Source: Adineta ricciae (Eukaryota; Rotifera; Eurotatoria; Adinetida; Adinetidae). Taken from it: a stretch of 64,000 bases of DNA. The notes under the pieces were generated by a model. That model searched no databases, was not told the DNA's origin, and was given only the letters and a program-made list of their open reading frames with translations. A program made the position numbers and the translations under genes. The stretch lies in contig CAJNOJ010000158.1 of the NCBI GenBank assembly GCA_905250025.1, forward strand, positions 124,001 to 188,000, read 5' to 3'. Below, piece after piece: positions 11,463-21,837 of the stretch (its first letter is position 1; every line of letters begins with the position of its first letter).

Positions 11463-12899
11463 TTAAGCACAAGTTATTTGAATTGATCGTATGTTAAAAT
11501 ATCGCCGAATAGCTTGTTTCGTTTTCTTTCGATATGTCTTCGATGATAATGTATATATGTAGAAATTGAGCTAAATAAAATAGAACAACAAATTACTTGA
11601 TTTGCTCGAGAAAGAATAATACTAAGACTTAGAGTAGCGACTTATAATATAAGAGACGAATTCCTAATACACTCCTACACATACTTAGGAATAGATAGCG
11701 ATAGATTTTGTTATACATAGTCTCAGGAATACTCTCACCCGAGCTATATGTCAGTCTATGTCCATCGGTATACACAGGTACAACTAAATCTATCCCTATC
11801 TATTCCTAAACGTGTAGGATTATACATCTATTTATATTTGAACTGAGAGTAGTCTATCAGATATCCATTTATAATATAAGTCGAATTAGGCAACTCATGA
11901 ATCTATATAAGGCAAAGCAAAAGTAATTTTTCTTACCGTGAGATAAACATAGGTTAATATTGATGCAAATGAACTAACAAAACTTTCAATGGCTATTTCA
12001 TCTGCTGTTTTCTTGTTATTTGTTGCAACCAACATATAAACAACATACACGGCATTTGGTAAGTTGAGCATAATGTAGAGAACAACTTGTGCAAATGAAA
12101 GTCTTGTTAAATGTTTCTCTTGTTGCCGTTGTGCGTCCCAATTATTCGCTTGGTTATGTCCGCCCATTTGATCGTTATGTTCGATTGTTCCAGTAATAGT
12201 CATCACAGGCCTTTTGTTGATCGTGAAAGTTTTTGAAGAAATAACGTTTTTTTCTCGTCGTAAACGTAATGCACGAATTTGTTTGATCATCAATAAAGTA
12301 AATACACTCATCACAACAATTGGTATAATAGCATCAATCGATACAGTACATACAGTCGTAAATGTACTATAAAAACCTGCTTGTCGACCACAACTTGTTC
12401 CACCACGTGTATTTTCATAACCAATTAAAGTATGTACATAAAAAATTGCCCAAATCAAACAACTTATTGGAACAAGCCGTTTTGCTACTTTGAAAGAACT
12501 AAAGTTGCGCAAAGCAACACTTGTTGATGTAATTAAAAACCGATCAATAGCAATTAGACATAGAAAATGCCGCGTAAGTGTTAAAAATAATCCCGAGATA
12601 TAAGCACGACCTTTACAGTACCAAAGTGTATTACGAGATGGATCAGGTACATCTAATGTTGGTAATATTCTTGTTAAATAGCTGATATTGATTAAAATCA
12701 GATTTGAAATAGATATAATAAGAAAATAGATTGAACATACACTTGTACGTAATGGCTCACGAGCAAAGACAAAAATATTAAGAGTATTACCGATATTTCC
12801 CATGACGAATGTGGGACAATAGACATAGCGAGCAAGTTGTACACGAACATCAGCAAAGATCTGTGTTAGTGCAGATGTTTGATTTGTTGTCGTTGTCAT
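11463..12899 (-). CDS. Orphan rhodopsin-like GPCR with a separate terminal exon
   Basis: Seven-transmembrane receptor, minus strand. Exon 1 is 12899-11937 (321 codons, ends ILTYVYLT) with donor GTAAGA. Reading past this donor gives an unlikely ending (VRKITFALPYIDS). A good acceptor, TTTTATTTAG, occurs at 11580-11571; exon 2 (11570-11463) then supplies LNFYIYTLSSKTYRKKTKQA and a short tail, which is exactly the missing end of TM7 plus helix 8. The spliced protein is 356 aa. Seen motifs: N-glycosylation sites near the N terminus, GNIGNTLNIFVF in TM1, the TM3 cysteine in LWYCKGR, and IAIDRF (DRF for DRY). The sixth helix carries LNLPNAVY, a signature shared with the other orphan GPCRs at 24 and 52 kb. 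The intron is 366 bp and contains a foldback repeat. Confidence 0.85.
11643..11888. mobile_element. Foldback/MITE-like inverted repeat inside a GPCR intron
   Basis: Two arms, 11673-11709 and 11783-11818, are reverse complements over about 36 bases apart from one mismatch and a two-base length difference. Shared core: TTAGGAATAGATAG then GATAGATTT. The loop is about 73 bp. Outside the arms a similar stretch (ATAATATAAG followed by CGAATT) occurs in direct orientation at about 11643-11663 and 11871-11887, as a degenerate target-site duplication would. It has no coding capacity. It lies wholly inside the long intron of the minus-strand GPCR. The structure is seen directly; mobility is inference. 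Confidence 0.6.
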
Positions 12900-15123
12900 T
12901 TTGTCGAAAGAATAGATGTGACTAAATAAAAGGATGAGAATTCACAGGAAAAATAAACCTAAACATGCAAATGCAGAATACTATCCTCTCGCATATTAAT
13001 CTGCGAAAATGACAGCTTTCATTATATTTATAGATAATTACACCAGATGTTTTGTTAAAAAACATAGGAAAACTACAATATGTTATTAAAAAAGTTTTTC
13101 TCTTATTTCTACAAGCAGATTTCAATCCAATCAAATTTCATTCCTATAGTCACCCATTTCTGCTCCTTTCATCTGTCAAATACAACTGCGTAAAATCTGT
13201 TCTAAATAACAAAATATTCTTAATATTATGCTCCACAGGTGTTTAATTTTTTATGATTAACTTGCAAATGAAAAAGAAAATGAGAAGGATATGAATATTT
13301 TATTGATAAAAGCACCCTAAATCTAATATGATAAACTTAAATTCAATTATTCAAATACGTATTCAGTTATTCTATTCCAAATGAAAAATTTTTGATGATT
13401 ATAATTGAATAAAATTTCACAAGTCTGATTTTTCTGCAACAAATCTAAATTAAAATCCAAATCTTACTGATTATAATCCTAATTTTAATTTAAGACGCCT
13501 ATCTTTATTATATATACCAAACTGATAAATGCTTCCAATTTGAAAAATCTACGGCAATGTTTATGTTACTGACTTTGATCGACAGTGTTTATCCGCCCGA
13601 TATTTTGTTGATCAATCCATAAAAGTATTAACAAATATTGTCGAGAAAGTGATAGAAGAACAAACCACCATAGTGACTAGTCAACAGCAAGCCGTTCAAA
13701 AACCTACTCAAACATTAATTAGTGCTGGAATATCACAAGCAATTATTAATACGTATGTTTAATCCAGGTTACCAACTGCCCCAAGTCTCAAAAGGGGTGT
13801 AGTAAGTCTAAAAGGGTATACGCAATTTAATTCTTTTCAGGCCGATGGCGAAGCTTGAAGTCAATTTCGCAGATTAGTTTCGAGAAGAAAAAACAGTGCT
13901 TTCAATTGATTACTTTGGTTTAAAATGTATACTTTTCAAAATCAAACGGATCCACTTGCGTGGAAGAGCGGAGTTAGCATCTATCGATGCTGTTGCTCTA
14001 TCATCTTGATCTTCAATGAAACTTGTCTCTTTGTCGACATCTGGTCGAGATGAACTACTCAAGAGATTCGTTGCTTTGATAGTCGAAATCTATAACAGAA
14101 GTCCATGTTCTGAATCGTTAAACAAAGACGAACTGTCAAACACATCAACTGACTCAAAGCGAATTAAAACAGAGAAGACAAATAAATTACCTGGAAAAAG
14201 ACGATTTAAGTCGAAATGGATCAATTACGTCGATGGCTCTCGCTGATCTTTTTCAGGGTGTTTAAGACTTAAACGAGAGAGGGAGACATAACCAGCGACA
14301 GACTTCTCCAATGGTTACCAGTAGACCATAGTATGGTCGATTCACGACGACTCAGTTATTCAAACAGACTAAATATCTGAGAAAACGGCGGAACTTTTCA
14401 AAGTCTCCAATCGAAATATACACGACAGTAAAGACATCACTGAAAGCCGCGAATGGTGTACACTTGGTAACGCCGAATCAGAGATATGATCAATAAAATG
14501 TTACAGAAAAAAAGAAAGATTTCAGAAATTCTGAAGAGGAATATCTTCTTTATCATTCCTAAACAGCACCAAATGTGGCTTGTAGTGCTTAAATCTTTGA
14601 ATGTTGAACGAAATCAGTATAGGTCATTGACAGCCGTGCAAACAATTTGAAGAAAGAAATTGTGTTGTGACGATAAATATCCGATATGGATAGGATAGTT
14701 CTAATTTAAATATATACACCACATATAACAAACGGAAGTATGGAAGGCTATTTACGTTACTAAATAGTCTCGAAATGGTGATGTAAGTGAAGAACTATGA
14801 GCGAAGTTTGGTTCGTTTGTCTAATATGAAGTGTTTTGCAAGTTCGAATCGATATCACAGCAATCCATCTTACCGAACGAAAATGAACCATCTGTGTTTA
14901 TTTTGACGTTTCAACGGATGGAGAAAGAAAAGAAAACTATTCTTTCCACTCACTATCGATTTATTCGAATGTGATACCGTCGAATAGTTGTACATGACGT
15001 TATCGTTTCTTTTTTTTTCTTCTTCTGCATTCGATAAAGCTGAATGAAAGTGTGAACAAGTGCATAGTCATTTATTCTCTATACTCTTCTCGTTACATTC
15101 AACGCAATCTACGAACAGTAGTT
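12900..15123. other. Intergenic with possible gene remnants
   Basis: A 2.2-kb gap. The first part is the GPCR promoter and 5' flank. AT-rich sequence at 13250-13500 is featureless. A possible gene end lies at 13544-13877 (separate entry). The 76-codon open frame at 14016-14246 is hydrophilic, ends in a basic KRIKTEK...KRRFKSKW tail, and has no recognisable homology. A perfect short palindrome, GTTTAAG-A-CTTAAAC, lies at about 14259-14273. Confidence 0.4.
13544..13877 (+). pseudogene. Possible 3' end of an unrecognised gene or remnant
   Basis: A 72-codon frame without its own ATG (13544-13762) has protein-like composition: a hydrophilic stretch YGNVYVTDFDRQC, an amphipathic helix (KVLTNIVEKVIEEQTTIV) and a QQQ-rich part. 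It contains a good donor (GTATGT at 13753). Splicing to the acceptor TTCTTTTCAG at 13840 adds a short terminal exon ending MAKLEVNFAD. No upstream coding exon was found, so this is either the last part of an uncharacterised gene or a truncated remnant. Function unknown. Confidence 0.3.
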
Positions 15124-16857
15124 CTAGCCAATCCATATATGAATATCAGTTGTGTACACAAGATCTCGATTAATTACACATGTCGATGGTAATTGTTGTT
15201 GTAACCATGAAACAAATTCATCATCGTTTGTCTCTTCGAAGGGATCATCTTTCGATTGAAGATTCAGTGCACGAAGATTAGTCATATTATTAATCAGATC
15301 AGGTATTATATCGCGTTTTCGTACTCGAACGAGTAGAACTTCACATTGTTTGCCCAAAGGCGACTGTAACAGCATAGTACACTCGTCTGTATCAAGATGT
15401 TGCCAGGCATATCGCAAATCGAGTAGAGAAATTCTTGGATGTGTAAGTCGAAGGAGCGATAGACGTCTGGGATGTAACGACCATGGATTAAAACCGAATG
15501 AAGAAAGATTAGGCATTCGATTCAGGAGAGTTTGGAGATCAATATTAGCATCCGCACTATCCGTAATGCAAACGGTCAAGGAAGTCACTTTTTCCAATTG
15601 AGAAATACGAGACAAGAATTGGTTTGGAATGGAAGGATGAATCGATAAGTCCTTGACGTTGTTGAAACGAATAGACGATACAATTTCTGGTTGAGTGACA
15701 TGATACTCCATGAGAAGATCATCAACATAATGAAATGATGAGAAAAGTTCATTGTTGGGACATGTAGATAGACACTGCATCGAAGAACTCGTTTGAAAAT
15801 CTGCAAATCGATAGGGTAATGTATACAGACAAGCTTGACCTTCTTCATCCCATTGACATTGAACGAGCCATTGACGTTCTTCAAGCCAAAATCGACCGCG
15901 AAAGGATCGAAGTAAATCAGCTACTTGTCTATCCAAATCATGTCCATTCTGGAAATAGAATTTCATTCTCAATCGAAAGACTTGAAGATGGGGTAAGTAA
16001 TCACGAAAAATCATTTCCCATTGATAACCATTGAAAATTGGACTCGATGAATGAGAATCAAGAGAATCAATATCAACGATTAATTGCCTTAAATTCAGCA
16101 TCGTTTGCAGTATGCGCTCTAAATGATTTTCTTCTATGTGAGATAAATGTAGGCTAAAGCGAGTCATTGATGGGAACTCATGTTGAAAAGGGTCGACCGG
16201 ATCAGGAGAATCCATATTGAATAGAATAGAACATCGTTCTAGACAAGGTGTGTGCCGGCAAATAGTATTAAATTGCATTTGATCATATGTAATACTCCAA
16301 ATAGATAAAAATTTTAATGATACCGACCTGACTGTTGGTAAAATAACTCTATTTTCTTTGAAGCTAATATTCAGATAAGAGTAAGTCAGAGTCGGCAAAC
16401 TCCAGATGGCGTCGATGAAATTCTGACTTATGTTTTGATCGCAAGACAGATAGCAATCAGCTAGAATTAAACGATTAAGAGATCTCAATTGAGAGATTGT
16501 TGGGAGCATTGCCTCCTGTAAATTAATGGCATACAATGAAAGTGATTGTAAATTGGGTAGTTGGTGAAGTGCTAAACCATGTTCAAGAAAAACTTCCATT
16601 TGTTGGGGTGTGTTATCATCGTTAGAAAATCGCAATGAGGTTATTTGATTGACTATCAGCGGCAAATACTCCCGACAAACCAGACGAAAATCACGCAGAG
16701 CTATTGATCGAAAATCGATGGTAGAAGTGCGAAAATGAGCGAAGAGAAGTTGATTGAAACGAAAATTGAGATTGTAGACGGATCGAAGTAGATCGAAGGT
16801 AGATAAACATCGAAAGATTTCGATGAACAATTCATTGGGTAAATCTTCCAGAATCAT
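15124..16857 (-). CDS. F-box protein with LRR-like C-terminal region
   Basis: 577 aa, intronless. The N terminus (LEDLPNELFIEIFRCLSTFD, residues 3-22, continuing to ~45) is an F-box, which in this family binds SKP1 as the substrate-recognition part of SCF ubiquitin ligases. The remainder has irregular leucine-rich strands (LPNLQSLSLYAI, LRSLNRLILADCYLS, MLNLRQLIVDID, MTNLRALNLQSK) spaced like F-box/LRR proteins. It is the most divergent of three paralogues in the window (others at 21838-23568 and 49988-50758): the N-terminal half is close to them, while the last ~200 residues differ strongly, as expected for a target-binding surface under diversification. Targets unknown. Confidence 0.8.
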   Translation of the reverse strand: MILEDLPNELFIEIFRCLSTFDLLRSVYNLNFRFNQLLFAHFRTSTIDFRSIALRDFRLVCREYLPLIVNQITSLRFSNDDNTPQQMEVFLEHGLALHQLPNLQSLSLYAINLQEAMLPTISQLRSLNRLILADCYLSCDQNISQNFIDAIWSLPTLTYSYLNISFKENRVILPTVRSVSLKFLSIWSITYDQMQFNTICRHTPCLERCSILFNMDSPDPVDPFQHEFPSMTRFSLHLSHIEENHLERILQTMLNLRQLIVDIDSLDSHSSSPIFNGYQWEMIFRDYLPHLQVFRLRMKFYFQNGHDLDRQVADLLRSFRGRFWLEERQWLVQCQWDEEGQACLYTLPYRFADFQTSSSMQCLSTCPNNELFSSFHYVDDLLMEYHVTQPEIVSSIRFNNVKDLSIHPSIPNQFLSRISQLEKVTSLTVCITDSADANIDLQTLLNRMPNLSSFGFNPWSLHPRRLSLLRLTHPRISLLDLRYAWQHLDTDECTMLLQSPLGKQCEVLLVRVRKRDIIPDLINNMTNLRALNLQSKDDPFEETNDDEFVSWLQQQLPSTCVINRDLVYTTDIHIWIG

Positions 16858-17242
16858 CTTGCTGCTGAAGCTTCTCTTTCATAAAATACTTTCATTACAA
16901 AATATGAAATAGTGACATCATGTTGTGCAATCACGTCTCTATGCATTTGTTTTCAATCGCGAAAGAAAGAAAAAATTTTCTTTGGTGTGGTCATATACAT
17001 CGTTATGTTGTCAAAAGAAAGGAAAAAAATCCATTGAAACCTTCATTACCATACGTCAGACCGAAGTGGAATAATAATGCGGGTGTGTATCATCTCATCT
17101 TCATACAGTTGTTTGTGTTTTTATTGATACGAAAAAAAAACTCATGCAATAGGACAACACATTTAAAGCAGTAGTTTCTACTTAATACTTTGATCAAACT
17201 ACTTAGGAACAAACACACAATGCGAGTTAATAGAAGCTGCTT
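16858..17242. other. Intergenic
   Basis: Holds the F-box gene 5' flank and the 3' flank of the CLCC1-like gene. The 84-codon plus-strand frame at 16920-17174 overlaps the F-box promoter region and lacks supporting features. Nothing else seen. Confidence 0.5.
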
Positions 17243-18520
17243 TCAATCAACTTTAAAGCCCGTATGATGGGAATTATTTGTCGGTACGTCTTGATCTTGT
17301 TCCTTCGTTGTAGTTGCTTGATTTGACGAAGGAACTTTTTCCTGTGTAATAGTTTGTTCAGCTAAAGACGGCGATTCATCGGAAAGAGGTGTACTCCTAT
17401 TCACTGACTTTTGACCGACTACTGATGATGTCGTATTGTTTGGAGGCGGAAGGCTTAGCTTTTTCAATTCAGTTATTTTCTGTTCCAAATTTTCACATTC
17501 CTTTTCCTTGAGCTCCAATTGGTTTACCTTCTCCAAATATTGAGGCGACTTTGTTACATCAGGTGTTACAACAGGATGGAAACTAAAAAGTCCATAGACC
17601 GATGTTAACGCATATTTTGATCTTGTAATAATCAGAATGAATAAGAAAAATAGAACGGATGAAATTACGATTGGTGATGCAATAAAAGGCACATGAAGCA
17701 TTAAACCAGCAAAAAATGCCGAGATGCTTTCGCCAATCTCACCAAGTGGCGTGATGAACAATTGGGCCACAGTTAGCGATACAGCCTAGGAAAGACTTTC
17801 ATGAACATTCTCATGTGATCATTTCAAAACATTACTTTCGCTAGTGTAGCATGGGCATGAGGGACGTTACGTAAAGCTTTTTGATATTCGAGGCATTCAT
17901 TATGTGATGCTTGTACTGTTCGAGTAAATACCAGTTTCATCGTATGAAAAAATCCATGGGAATAACTTAAGCAATGTTGCGGTAAAGTTTTGATAAGTAC
18001 TGTATCGATTTTCGCCAATTCCTCCTACAAAACATATTCACTAAGTTTTTTTGTGTCAATAAAAGTTGGCCCAAACAAACCAGATAAAATCCGTAGCAGT
18101 TCTGTACAACTGATATGATAAATATAAATGTGAACATAATTTTAAATGTTCGTCGAAAATGATTTCTAACTTGAAGACTCATAACTACGGTTAATCCGAC
18201 GCCAGTTGCCAGAAACACACCCTGCAAGAAAACATCAGTCGACGAAGTTGAATTTTCGGTAAAACAGCACTTACGAGAAGTACTTTCCCTAAATCCAATG
18301 ATCGTAATTTTTGTGACCAGGTTTTCTTAGAAAATGAAGGTATAAGTTCTTCGATTCGAACTGCACTTTCCTTGAGAAGTTTTGTTACCATATGTACTTC
18401 ATTCAAAACATTTCCCTGAAATGTTCGAAACATGAAATAGGATAGAAAAAGAGTGAACATCAGACATGGAATTCTGACAAATGGATTTAAAAATGATAAG
18501 AATCTGATTGAACCGATCAT
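17243..18520 (-). CDS. CLCC1: CLCC1-like (chloride channel CLIC-like) ER membrane protein
   Basis: Probable homologue of CLCC1/MCLC, an endoplasmic-reticulum anion-channel protein. Four minus-strand exons: 18520-18275, 18221-18081, 18024-17836 and 17785-17243, all phase 0 with introns of 50-56 bp, giving 372 aa (human CLCC1 551). Membrane segments: an N-terminal hydrophobic stretch, one after LDLGKVLL (GVFLATGVGLTVVMSL), one with FTFIFIISVVQN, and IASPIVISSVLFFLFILII. Between them, CLEYQKALRNVPHAHATLAK and TVAQLFITPLGEIGESI correspond to the CLCC1 segments around CQKYYELLLVNP and TFVTEPLKHIGKGTGEFI. The C-terminal tail is a short coiled coil followed by a low-complexity Ser/Thr-rich region. 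The second intron uses a weak GTTTGT donor. The ATG lies 7 bp from the start codon of the divergent plus-strand ORF, so one of the two may be 5'-incomplete. Confidence 0.68.
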
Positions 18521-18527
18521 TTTAAGG

Positions 18528-21158
18528 ATGCAAGGTGATATTCGCTCGTATAAAGATGAAATAAAAGCGCATTTCAAAGACTTTCTCGATCTTCAAGAGG
18601 TCGAAACAGTTCCCACTGAACTGATATTTTTTGAAGGCCTCGGTCTCGATAAATTCCTCATTATTCAAGAAGATAAATCCTGGTGGGATTGGAATGCGTT
18701 TGCAGTGGCTATGATCGGACTTACTCAAGTGATCGGAGGAGCTGTTCTGATCGCTTTTGGCGCTGTCAACATCGGCAGTGCGTTGGTTGCCGAAGGTCTT
18801 TCCGATATGATCTACGCGACTATGGCAGGCTTATCAGGACAGTTCAGTTGGAGAGATTGGGCGATACAGAAATCGATTAGTTTTAGCGTTTCGTTGTTAA
18901 GCGTAGGCATAGGTGCTTTGTCATCGATAGGATCAGTTGCAGCTAAGGTAGGTTCAGTTTCGAGAGCTGCATTGTTTTTCGGAGTCGTCAAGCAAGTAGC
19001 ACAACAATTCGCTCTGACATGTTTGACTAATATTATCACGGAAACGGTAATGGAACAGGTGAGAAATGGCATCATACCAAAGATTGTCAAAACAATCGAA
19101 GAAACGTTATTGAAAGGGATATCGAGTGCGGTCAGAGCTAAAGTTGAAAGGCTTTACTCATCTGATAAAACTGACGGCAAAATCGAAGAGGAGTACGGCA
19201 AAATGAAAGGACACCTTGTAGACGCATTATTTGGTCATCAGTTATTGTCGCGAGAATTCGAAAGTATTCGATCACAAGTTGTTAATGCTTTACAAAACTC
19301 CTATAAAGCGATTGCCGAAGGTTTCAGTAAATCGAGTTCGAAATATGTTAAAATGATTGGTGCGGCTGCTCAAGTAACGCTATTTATCGATAAAATGTAT
19401 AACGCAGTGAAATCGTTTTTAAATGTAACGAGTGTTATAGCGACGTTGAACAATATTATCGAAAGTTCTGCGCAAACAAATAATGAAAATGTTAAGAAAA
19501 ACAATTCCAATGCTAAACTTGTCGAAGCAAGAGCAGAAGAATTGATGAAACATGTGAAAGATTGTATAACGAAAAAGTTAACAGCACTACTGGACCAAAT
19601 TTTAAGAGCAATCATCAATAAAACATTAAGAATGGTTGGTACAGCGCTAGCAGCGGGCATGCAAACAATGGTTAGCTCAGCAACTGAAAACAAACAACAA
19701 ACAAAGGAGAATAAAGATAGTCAGGTCAGTGTCGAAGGACCTTCTCCGAAAGACTGTACTCAAAAAGATGAAGATGCTGAAAAGAAGCGAGAAGATTTAC
19801 AAAATAATGTTAAAGCCTGTAAGACACAACAAGAAATGTATGAAGATGAAGCAAAAGATACAACACGAGGCAAAAATCTTGCTGATATTCATTTATTATC
19901 GAATGCAAAATGTCGAAACATTATCGTTATTGATACTGAAACAAATGAAGAGAAAATCATTAGACCCGATGGATTGAGAAAAGTCGTTGCGTTTTTTAAA
20001 ACCGATGCTAAAATTAAATATATACCAGGTACTGAATATGGACAAATGGGACATTACACAACTGCACGGGGTAAAGAAAGTTTTGTCCAAAAAAATGGAC
20101 GTAATGATTGTTTATTAATCGCCTATCATGAATCATTGGGAAGTAAAGTAGATGAAACTTTTATAGACAAGGAGCGCATAGCTTTTAATCAATATACTTC
20201 GCAGCATTTAGATTTGTATGTGACATATCGGACACATTTAGATGCAACTGGTCAGAAATTAATGATCGGTGGGAAAGTACCGCTCAGAAGTGATGAGGTA
20301 GTCACTCCGAAGAAAACAGTCGCTTCGGATGACACTGACACGAGCAAACGACCAAAACTTAATTCGAATGAAGAAGAAGAGAAGCGAGATCAAACACCAC
20401 GCACAAGCAGGTCGCAAGAGCGAGAAAAAAAAGAAGAAACACCTCAAGTAAAAAAGCGACGAAGTTCTTCTGAGCGCAGAGGAACTTTTGGAGGTAGATA
20501 TAAAGAACGAGATCGTCTAGCAGCTGAGCACGATACACCTGTTACAGGAGAAACTCACGAGGCTGAGCATGTTTATCCTTACGGTTCAGTGACTGATGGA
20601 TTATCAAGAAAATCGCCAGCCGGCAGGCAACTGGCAAATGAGTCACTTGCTTATTACGAAAATAGAGACGCACATCGGCAACATATAGGCACAGGTTCTA
20701 GCCAAGGCAGTGTTGCTTATCGGCGAGCGACGAGAACAGCCTTAGTGGAAGAGAGAAGTGCTGGTAATGCAATTCAGTTGAATCAGTTAGAATATGCTCA
20801 TACATCAGCCTTCGTTAAGAACAGGAACCATATAAGTCTTGAAATAAGCGATGATTCATTTTCTTCAATGCTGATGAGTGCGAGAAATAGACCTATACCT
20901 TATCGTGACAATAATAATTCATCTCCTCCAATAGTACAACTCACCGATACAGATATCAAAGAAAGCCTTTTAGCACGATGGACAGCAAGGCACGCGAGAT
21001 ATCCATCAAGCAGCGAGGCGCAAGGGATCATATGGAAATTTTACGAAGCATATAAGCTAAGATCCCCGGACGGAGCCCGTACTTTCTCTCCGAACATTTC
21101 TTGGAACTCTACTCCTCCGCAAACAGACAAGAATAAATTCTGTGGTACTGAGAAGTAA
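18528..21158 (+). CDS. Unknown protein with glycine-rich hydrophobic core and toxin-like C-terminal domains
   Basis: Intronless frame of 876 codons from the first ATG (18528). Regions seen: a short helical N terminus (EIKAHFKDFLDLQEVE); a WWDWN motif followed by a long Ala/Gly-rich hydrophobic region (residues ~55-190, including LTQVIGGAVLIAFGAVNIGS and EGLSDMIYATMAGLSGQFSW); an amphipathic helical stretch to ~400; a charged linker; a domain with GQMGHYTT and NGRNDCLLIAY (about 506-531), which resembles a papain/OTU-like Cys-His arrangement; a basic disordered linker; and a C-terminal domain with GETHEAEHVYPYG (HExxH at 677-681), RDAHRQHIGTGS and GNAIQLNQLEYA. The C-terminal pattern reminds me of domains in bacterial polymorphic secreted proteins, but I cannot verify this. 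The N terminus looks as if it has been cut from something larger. Function not known. Confidence 0.7.
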   Translation: MQGDIRSYKDEIKAHFKDFLDLQEVETVPTELIFFEGLGLDKFLIIQEDKSWWDWNAFAVAMIGLTQVIGGAVLIAFGAVNIGSALVAEGLSDMIYATMAGLSGQFSWRDWAIQKSISFSVSLLSVGIGALSSIGSVAAKVGSVSRAALFFGVVKQVAQQFALTCLTNIITETVMEQVRNGIIPKIVKTIEETLLKGISSAVRAKVERLYSSDKTDGKIEEEYGKMKGHLVDALFGHQLLSREFESIRSQVVNALQNSYKAIAEGFSKSSSKYVKMIGAAAQVTLFIDKMYNAVKSFLNVTSVIATLNNIIESSAQTNNENVKKNNSNAKLVEARAEELMKHVKDCITKKLTALLDQILRAIINKTLRMVGTALAAGMQTMVSSATENKQQTKENKDSQVSVEGPSPKDCTQKDEDAEKKREDLQNNVKACKTQQEMYEDEAKDTTRGKNLADIHLLSNAKCRNIIVIDTETNEEKIIRPDGLRKVVAFFKTDAKIKYIPGTEYGQMGHYTTARGKESFVQKNGRNDCLLIAYHESLGSKVDETFIDKERIAFNQYTSQHLDLYVTYRTHLDATGQKLMIGGKVPLRSDEVVTPKKTVASDDTDTSKRPKLNSNEEEEKRDQTPRTSRSQEREKKEETPQVKKRRSSSERRGTFGGRYKERDRLAAEHDTPVTGETHEAEHVYPYGSVTDGLSRKSPAGRQLANESLAYYENRDAHRQHIGTGSSQGSVAYRRATRTALVEERSAGNAIQLNQLEYAHTSAFVKNRNHISLEISDDSFSSMLMSARNRPIPYRDNNNSSPPIVQLTDTDIKESLLARWTARHARYPSSSEAQGIIWKFYEAYKLRSPDGARTFSPNISWNSTPPQTDKNKFCGTEK

Positions 21159-21837
21159 TTGTATGAATATTTATTTGCCATTTGTTTGCTTAACGAAGAG
21201 TATAATCAACTCAGATAATTCTCTTGTATTTTCATTACATGGAATCGTTCAAAATGGAAATTCTCAACAAGACCAATATTTTAAACAATGAACATATTCC
21301 CATCCCTTTTTAGTTTTACTTTTGTACCTTGAAGCAAAATTCTTGATTTTATGTTCAATATTTTATAGCCGTTCGTTTTCTTTTTTCTCACTTTCTATCA
21401 AACTTGTACTATATACTCGCAGTTGACGTCTAACGTATACCAATATCTCACTATTTACATCGCACAACTTTGGTACAATGAAGAAAAGAAACTTCAATGT
21501 AACACTCTTCGTGAATTCGATGAGTTTATACTGTGCACGAACTTTTAATCGCCAAAGAACTGTGCTGGATATCAAAATTAACAACATTAATATTGATGAT
21601 GATGCGAAATGAAACTCCTCAAACAATATCATCATTTCTTTCTTGTATGACGTACGATATGTGAAGAAATCAGTACAAGTTCTTTTTTGAATGTTTCTTT
21701 TTGTAATTTGATTTTTTTAGTTTTATTCTTTTAATTGGAGTGATGTCTTTGACGCTTATAACCAAAACTTTTTTTTTGTAAGTGAATAAAAAAAGTTGTT
21801 CGAATTTCTAGAAACGTTGACGATGCAAGTGCGTTTA
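21159..21837. other. Intergenic between convergent ends
   Basis: Lies between the ends of the unknown 18.5-kb gene and the second F-box gene. A 90-codon minus-strand frame (21363-21635) has one hydrophobic helix (SSILMLLILISSTVLWRL) and a basic tail; this could be a small membrane protein, but AT-rich DNA readily gives such frames, so I do not call it. Confidence 0.4.

Noticed and set aside
14016-14246. 76-aa basic ORF as a gene
   Set aside because: Starts with ATG but has no homology, conserved context or nearby signals; left inside the intergenic entry.
14259-14273. Palindrome GTTTAAGACTTAAAC as an operator or element end
   Set aside because: A 15-bp palindrome of AT-rich composition is expected by chance; no second copy or flanking gene signal was seen.
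21363-21635. 90-aa minus-strand membrane-like ORF
   Set aside because: One hydrophobic stretch in AT-rich DNA is weak evidence, and it lies between convergent gene ends.
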